A stretch of DNA of 64,000 nt, taken from contig JACTVC010000019.1 of the NCBI GenBank assembly GCA_018417955.1, positions 372,001-436,000 on the forward strand, in the 5' to 3' direction. The notes under the pieces are model-generated. The model made no database searches, was not told the DNA's origin, and worked only from the letters and a program-made list of their open reading frames with translations. This document shows, one piece after another, positions 59,840-64,000 of this stretch. Numbering within the stretch: position 1 is the first letter of the stretch; each line of letters opens with the position of its first letter. The position numbers and the translations under genes were made by a program. This DNA is from Laccaria trichodermophora (lineage: Eukaryota > Basidiomycota > Agaricomycetes > Agaricales > Hydnangiaceae).

Positions 59840-59882
59840 ATCAAGTCATGTGATTGTTCAACTTTCAACATTCTGATGCGGA

Positions 59883-61958
59883 TTGCTGTCTTCTCTTCCT
59901 ACTCCATTCACAATGAACCTATATCGATGGACTTTCTTGCTACTTACCATCATTCTTCTGCCTTACACAACCTATCACACTGATACAAATATAGAATCCA
60001 AAGCAATTTGCAGAGGATTGATAGCGGCTGAGAACAGCCCGAGCTTTCATGCATCCATAATAGAGATTGGAAACAATCCGAGCCCGCAGGCACATGTTGA
60101 CTATGTCAACGATGATTATATACGTCTGGCTGAGCAGACAGATTGGGAAATATATGTTCAGGCTAAGACGAGCACCGTCTATGCCAATGAGTTCCGAGAA
60201 GTGACTGTGAAATTAACTTGTGTAATCCATTTGCTGTTTGAGTTTGCCTTGGAATACCTGTACAGTCAAATACCGTCCTTGGTATACTATAGTGCAATTG
60301 TATATTCCTTATCAGTAAATTACACTATTGATCTCTGCATTTTGCTTGCACTTCGATTCTCAAGACATTGTAGTTTCCGTCATTTGTATGCAAACAAACT
60401 TCGCTTGTTTCGAGAGCACCTCTCTTTATCGCTACCTGCATTATTTGTTCGTTGTCAGTTTGTTGTGCATTTTTTCTCCTTGCTTCTGGTTTCACAAACA
60501 ATTCAATATATATCTGCCCATACGTATACCTCAGTTTCGTCCATCTCTGACTGGTATAGCTATGAACCATTATTGTCAAATAGAGTTTCCTTTAACCATG
60601 CATCAACCATAGATAAACCTTATCTTCATTCTATTAGACATTGGTATGGGTATGGATGCACTTGTCAAGCAATGCCAACGGTTGTGCCTTCCATTCAATA
60701 TGGTGGTGGAAAATTCAATGCAAACATAAGCGAGATCAAAAGCTATATAACTCCATACAGTCTAGAACCACAGAATGCAACCTCCATCAATTATAAATAT
60801 GTTGGCCAGGTTGTGCTTCAAGCAGCTCAGGCTGAGTTACGTAAAAACCCTGAACTTCTTATATGTTATATGCCATTGGAATTATTAAAGGGGAAATTAT
60901 CATTAGTTCAAGCAAAATCTATTGCAAAGATGCACAATGTTACAATACCGAGCAAATCTCTGGTTGCAGACGTGCTGGAGGTTTTATCTGCACATATGTG
61001 TTCATCAAGATGTTCTCAATTTTATACATTGTTTGCTCCAGTGAAGCCAGCTTTGACATCTTCTGAACGTCAAGCTAAATGGTACAAGGGCCTAAGTAAA
61101 GCGGACAAGAAAAAAATCATTAAAAAAAAGTACATTAAATTTTTAAAAGGTCCAACGTACAAAACTAAGAGAAGTAAAGAGAATAAGTCTACTTATCAGA
61201 CATCAAAAATCACTAAATTCCCACCTAAACCACCCTCTAAGAAATTAATTCATAGAATAATTAGTGGATTCTGTGAAGACACACACCCTTCCAAACTTCT
61301 TGAATCTGGATGCGCAGTTTGTGGTCAGCTAACGAGATTATCGGACATGTTAAAACGATCTGATACCTCAAGTAACTTGGAGCCATTGATTCGAGAAGGG
61401 GTTTCCCGAATAGAAAGAAAATCTGAACAAAATGAAATTCATGAAATCACGGGGCCTGTGATTGATGATGACTGTAAATATATATGCAAAACTTGCAATA
61501 AAAGTCTAGACAAAGGAAAAATACCTGCTAATGCACTTTGTAATGGTTTTTGGCTTGGTAAAATTCCTGATGAGCTTGCCTGCTTAACTTATGTTGAACA
61601 GCTTCTCATATCACGTGTTCGCCACAATCGCTGTATAATCAAAGTAGCCTCTGGACGGTACAAGATGCATGCAAATGCAATAACTTTCCAAAATCCTGTT
61701 GCAAAGATTTATGACACTCTTCCTCCTCCTCTTGAGGAACTTGATGAAGTCTTGGCTGTTATGTTTATGGGACCTTGTCAACCTACAAAAAAAGACCTTC
61801 AACGTACACCATTGCTGGTCCGTCGAAAGCAGATTTCAAAAGCACTTGAGTGGTTAAAATTGAACCATTCTGACTACTTTGACATCGGAATATCACAGGA
61901 GAATTTGAGCCAGTACCCTTTGAGTGATGCACCAGTTGTAATTGTAACGGCGAGCTAA
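59883..61958 (+). pseudogene. Second DUF6570 / Helitron N-terminal fragment in a chimeric ORF
   Basis: An open frame of 691 codons. The first ~260 residues are hydrophobic, repeat-poor and unlike a Helitron. From about 60664 (MPTVVPSIQYGGGKF) the frame is a close paralogue of the cargo copy at 23354: LLICYMPLELLKGKLSLVQA, the CxxC pairs (SGCAVCGQ, YICKTCNKSLDKG), ALCNGFWLGKIPDELACLTY and PLLVRRKQISKALEWLKLNH. It stops being Helitron at PVVI (about 61944) where the paralogue goes on DYCQSIINRE. The frame then ends after VTAS. It lacks the Helitron_like_N and helicase parts, so it is a truncated copy, but the retained segment is open throughout. Confidence 0.65.
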
Positions 61959-62094
61959 TGTACTACACAGTACTTGCTACTTCCCTTCTTACGTGACCTG
62001 GGATCATCATAATATTTACTTGTGTTTATCTATCATTATATAACGTTGTGTACATAACAAGGAGAACACACTTTGCAACCACATTATATATTAC

Positions 62095-64000
62095 ATGTGG
62101 ACGGAGTCACACCCTTTCTGTACGGCTAGGCAGCCATATGCCTCCCCTCTGGGATACAAGAGTCCTGCGCCGGGTGACCGCGCCCCAGTTCCTGGGTCAC
62201 AGGATAAACTACACGTGGTACCGCTTTGCGGCACCACGTTACGAACTCTTTCACGCGTACCACGAATATTCTCCGCTGCCATCTCGCACTCACGCCTTCG
62301 TCAAGAAGTCCCGAATCGCCCTACGGTTTCACAATGGTGGGGGCACCGCGGACTTCATCAAGATGAAGTCCCTGAGTGCAGAAGCTCGGAGAAACTACAT
62401 AAGGCAAGTCTGATCAACAGATCCTGTCAACTCATGACAGTTTCCAGACCTTCGATTTCCCAAGCAAACCCAAAACCTAACAAAGGCGAGAAAACCGTTG
62501 ACCACGCCTCACATGATGCTCCCACACCCTCGATAGCGCGAATACCCGCTGCTTTCGAGAGCAACGGCTCCACGTCTTCCATACCCATGATAGCGCGACC
62601 ACCCGCTGCTTCCGAGGGTAACACTTTGGCTACGTCGAACAATGGTTCTCGGCCTTCGATAATCCAGACGACATCGAAGAATCAATCTCTCCCAACCAAC
62701 ACGAGCTATGCCCAAGGCAGTTGCACGAAGAACTGCCAATGTCAGAATTTTGAAAGCCAGAACTTCCTCTCGCAGACAAGCCCTCAACAGTGCGAAGATG
62801 AGCCAATTGACGATCTATCCAGCCAAACCACCCTGGAATCCTCGTTAGTGCGAGATCTCGCAGCTTTCGAGGATGACAGCGCCTCTCGGGTGATTGACAG
62901 CTCCTCATCCTCGACTACTCTGTGTGAAGATGAAGCCATAAACGACCAGACCACCCAAGTCATTCTCATGCCCTCGATAGCGTGGATAATCGCTGCTTCT
63001 GAGGGTAATGACTCAGCTACAACGGACGTCGACTCTATTCCTTCCACATCCACGTTAGCGCGTTTGTCCGCTGCTTTTGAGGATAACGACTCAGCCAGGA
63101 TGGGCAATAGCTCGACATCTCTCTCACCTATGCTAGAGCGAATGCTCGCTGCCTTTGAGGGTAGCGGCCCAACTAGGATGAACTTCAACTCCGTGCTCTT
63201 CACGCCCTCGTTAACACTGATACCTGCCGTTTCTGAGGGTGGCCATGCAACCGCGACAAAACCTACTCTCCCCACCGACACGAGCCATGCCCATCATGGT
63301 TGCTCAAGGAACTGTCACTCTCAGAGCCTTACAAGCGGGAAATTCCGGGTCCCTATGATTCTAACTATTATTACCTATGAAGAATTCCTTCCATGTCGAT
63401 GTCCTAATCATCAACCGCCACCGTTCAAACCAGGCGTCTATGACAACCGCCACAGGATCGAATTCCACGACACCGACCACTCTACTAATTGTGAAATCGT
63501 AGTGTCAATAGGGATCAGAAAAAAAGGGAAAGGAGTGTCGATGACAGAAGAACCGAATATTGAAGTTGATCCTTCCTCTCGTAGTGATCCCTTACTCTCG
63601 ATAGCACGAATACCCGTTGCTTTCGAGGGCAACAGCTCAACCACGACAGACGGCAACTCCATATCTCCCATACCCTCGTTAGCGCGAAGAACCGCTGCTT
63701 CTGAGGGCAATTCCCTATCCATGTTAGCGTATACGCCCACCGTTCTCAAGGCTAACAGCTTGGTCACGATGGATGATGGCTCCGTTCCCCCCACACCTTC
63801 GATAGCGCGATCGCTCGCTGCTTTCGAGGGTATCACTTTGGTTACATTAAGCAACAGATCTCGGCTGAGCGAAGACGACTCTACGCCTTCCCGACCCTCG
63901 TCAGCGCGAACAACGGCCACTTTCGAGAGTAATGTCCGGACCATGAAGGCTGACGACTCCCCGTTTCCCTTACCCATGAAAGCGCGAACTCTCGCAGCCT
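62095..64000 (+). CDS. Repeat protein with about 13 ARxxAAFEGN-type units, open past the window end
   Basis: One plus frame is open from 62044 to 64000 (more than 650 codons); the first ATG is at 62095 and another at 62434. From 62521 it encodes a degenerate repeat spaced mostly 20-30 residues: PSIARIPAAFESNGS, MIARPPAASEGNTL, LARLSAAFEDNDSAR, MLERMLAAFEGSGPTR, SIARIPVAFEGNSSTT, SIARSLAAFEGITL and others. A non-repeat island at 63361-63540 has Cys and His residues (PCRCPNHQPPPFKPG, RIEFHDTDHSTNCE). An alternative reading in another frame for 62150-62413 (FHNGGGTADFIKMKSLS) makes 62434 the safer start. I do not recognise the family. The antisense frames are shadows of the same repeats. Confidence 0.5.
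   Translation, partial: MWTESHPFCTARQPYASPLGYKSPAPGDRAPVPGSQDKLHVVPLCGTTLRTLSRVPRIFSAAISHSRLRQEVPNRPTVSQWWGHRGLHQDEVPECRSSEKLHKASLINRSCQLMTVSRPSISQANPKPNKGEKTVDHASHDAPTPSIARIPAAFESNGSTSSIPMIARPPAASEGNTLATSNNGSRPSIIQTTSKNQSLPTNTSYAQGSCTKNCQCQNFESQNFLSQTSPQQCEDEPIDDLSSQTTLESSLVRDLAAFEDDSASRVIDSSSSSTTLCEDEAINDQTTQVILMPSIAWIIAASEGNDSATTDVDSIPSTSTLARLSAAFEDNDSARMGNSSTSLSPMLERMLAAFEGSGPTRMNFNSVLFTPSLTLIPAVSEGGHATATKPTLPTDTSHAHHGCSRNCHSQSLTSGKFRVPMILTIITYEEFLPCRCPNHQPPPFKPGVYDNRHRIEFHDTDHSTNCEIVVSIGIRKKGKGVSMTEEPNIEVDPSSRSDPLLSIARIPVAFEGNSSTTTDGNSISPIPSLARRTAASEGNSLSMLAYTPTVLKANSLVTMDDGSVPPTPSIARSLAAFEGITLVTLSNRSRLSEDDSTPSRPSSARTTATFESNVRTMKADDSPFPLPMKARTLAA

Noticed and set aside
62427..63977. Minus-strand ORFs with SKAAxxRA repeats
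   Set aside because: They are antisense images of the plus-strand repeat frame, which is longer and uninterrupted, while the minus frames are broken into pieces.

Overview
The window looks like a transposon-dense stretch of a mushroom-forming basidiomycete (Agaricomycetes) genome. The reasons are many short introns of roughly 45-60 bp in multi-exon genes, remnants of hAT, CACTA/Plavaka-like and Ty3/gypsy chromodomain elements, Helitron genes of the DUF6570 / Helitron_like_N / PIF1 type, and a probable TET/JBP-type dioxygenase gene. All identifications come from reading the sequence; no database search was run.

Layout. 1-2.1 kb: decayed CACTA-class transposase gene. 2.9-4.1 kb: hAT remnant with inverted ends. 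4.1-7.7 kb (minus): Ty3/gypsy integrase-chromodomain pol fragment plus a long unrecognised ORF downstream of it, both broken only by TGA codons that look like former CGA. 7.8-8.1 kb: minisatellite; 8.30-8.88 kb: hAT-type MITE with a perfect 8-bp target duplication. 8.95-11.65 kb (minus): decayed multi-exon gene of unknown function. 12.0-12.8 kb: gene with an RNase H1 N-terminal-like (Cauli_VI) domain. 13.4-13.7 kb: 9-bp satellite.

14.5-37.9 kb: one Helitron-type helicase gene (minus strand) that was broken twice. A 1.85-kb element with a 9-bp target duplication sits at 34789-36640, and a 16.98-kb unit with a perfect 8-bp target duplication sits at 17102-34081. The large unit has the architecture of a composite transposon: two foldback elements (6.25 and 5.79 kb, arms 2.3-2.8 kb) flank a 4.9-kb cargo. 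The cargo holds a decayed DUF6570 gene and an intact 871-codon ORF joining a PIF1-type helicase to a ubiquitin-protease-like domain.

38-54.4 kb: two inverted copies of a 1.17-kb repeat that ends in a conserved-loop hairpin, and four multi-exon genes: an unknown gene (minus), an F-box-like/nucleotidyltransferase-like gene (plus), an AT-hook gene (plus) and a large TET/JBP-like dioxygenase gene (minus). One of the 1.17-kb repeats interrupts the last. 54.4-56.2 kb: GC-rich repeats and palindromes. 56.2-59.8 kb: an unknown gene with one frameshift and an F-box-like fragment. 59.9-61.95 kb: second DUF6570/Helitron fragment. 62.1-64 kb: a long open frame running off the end that encodes about 13 copies of an ARxxAAFEGN-type repeat.

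The genes do not form a pathway. The common thread is mobile DNA: nested insertions, loss of CGA codons by C-to-T change (as expected from methylated CpG), and a dioxygenase gene of the family known to oxidise 5-methylcytosine.
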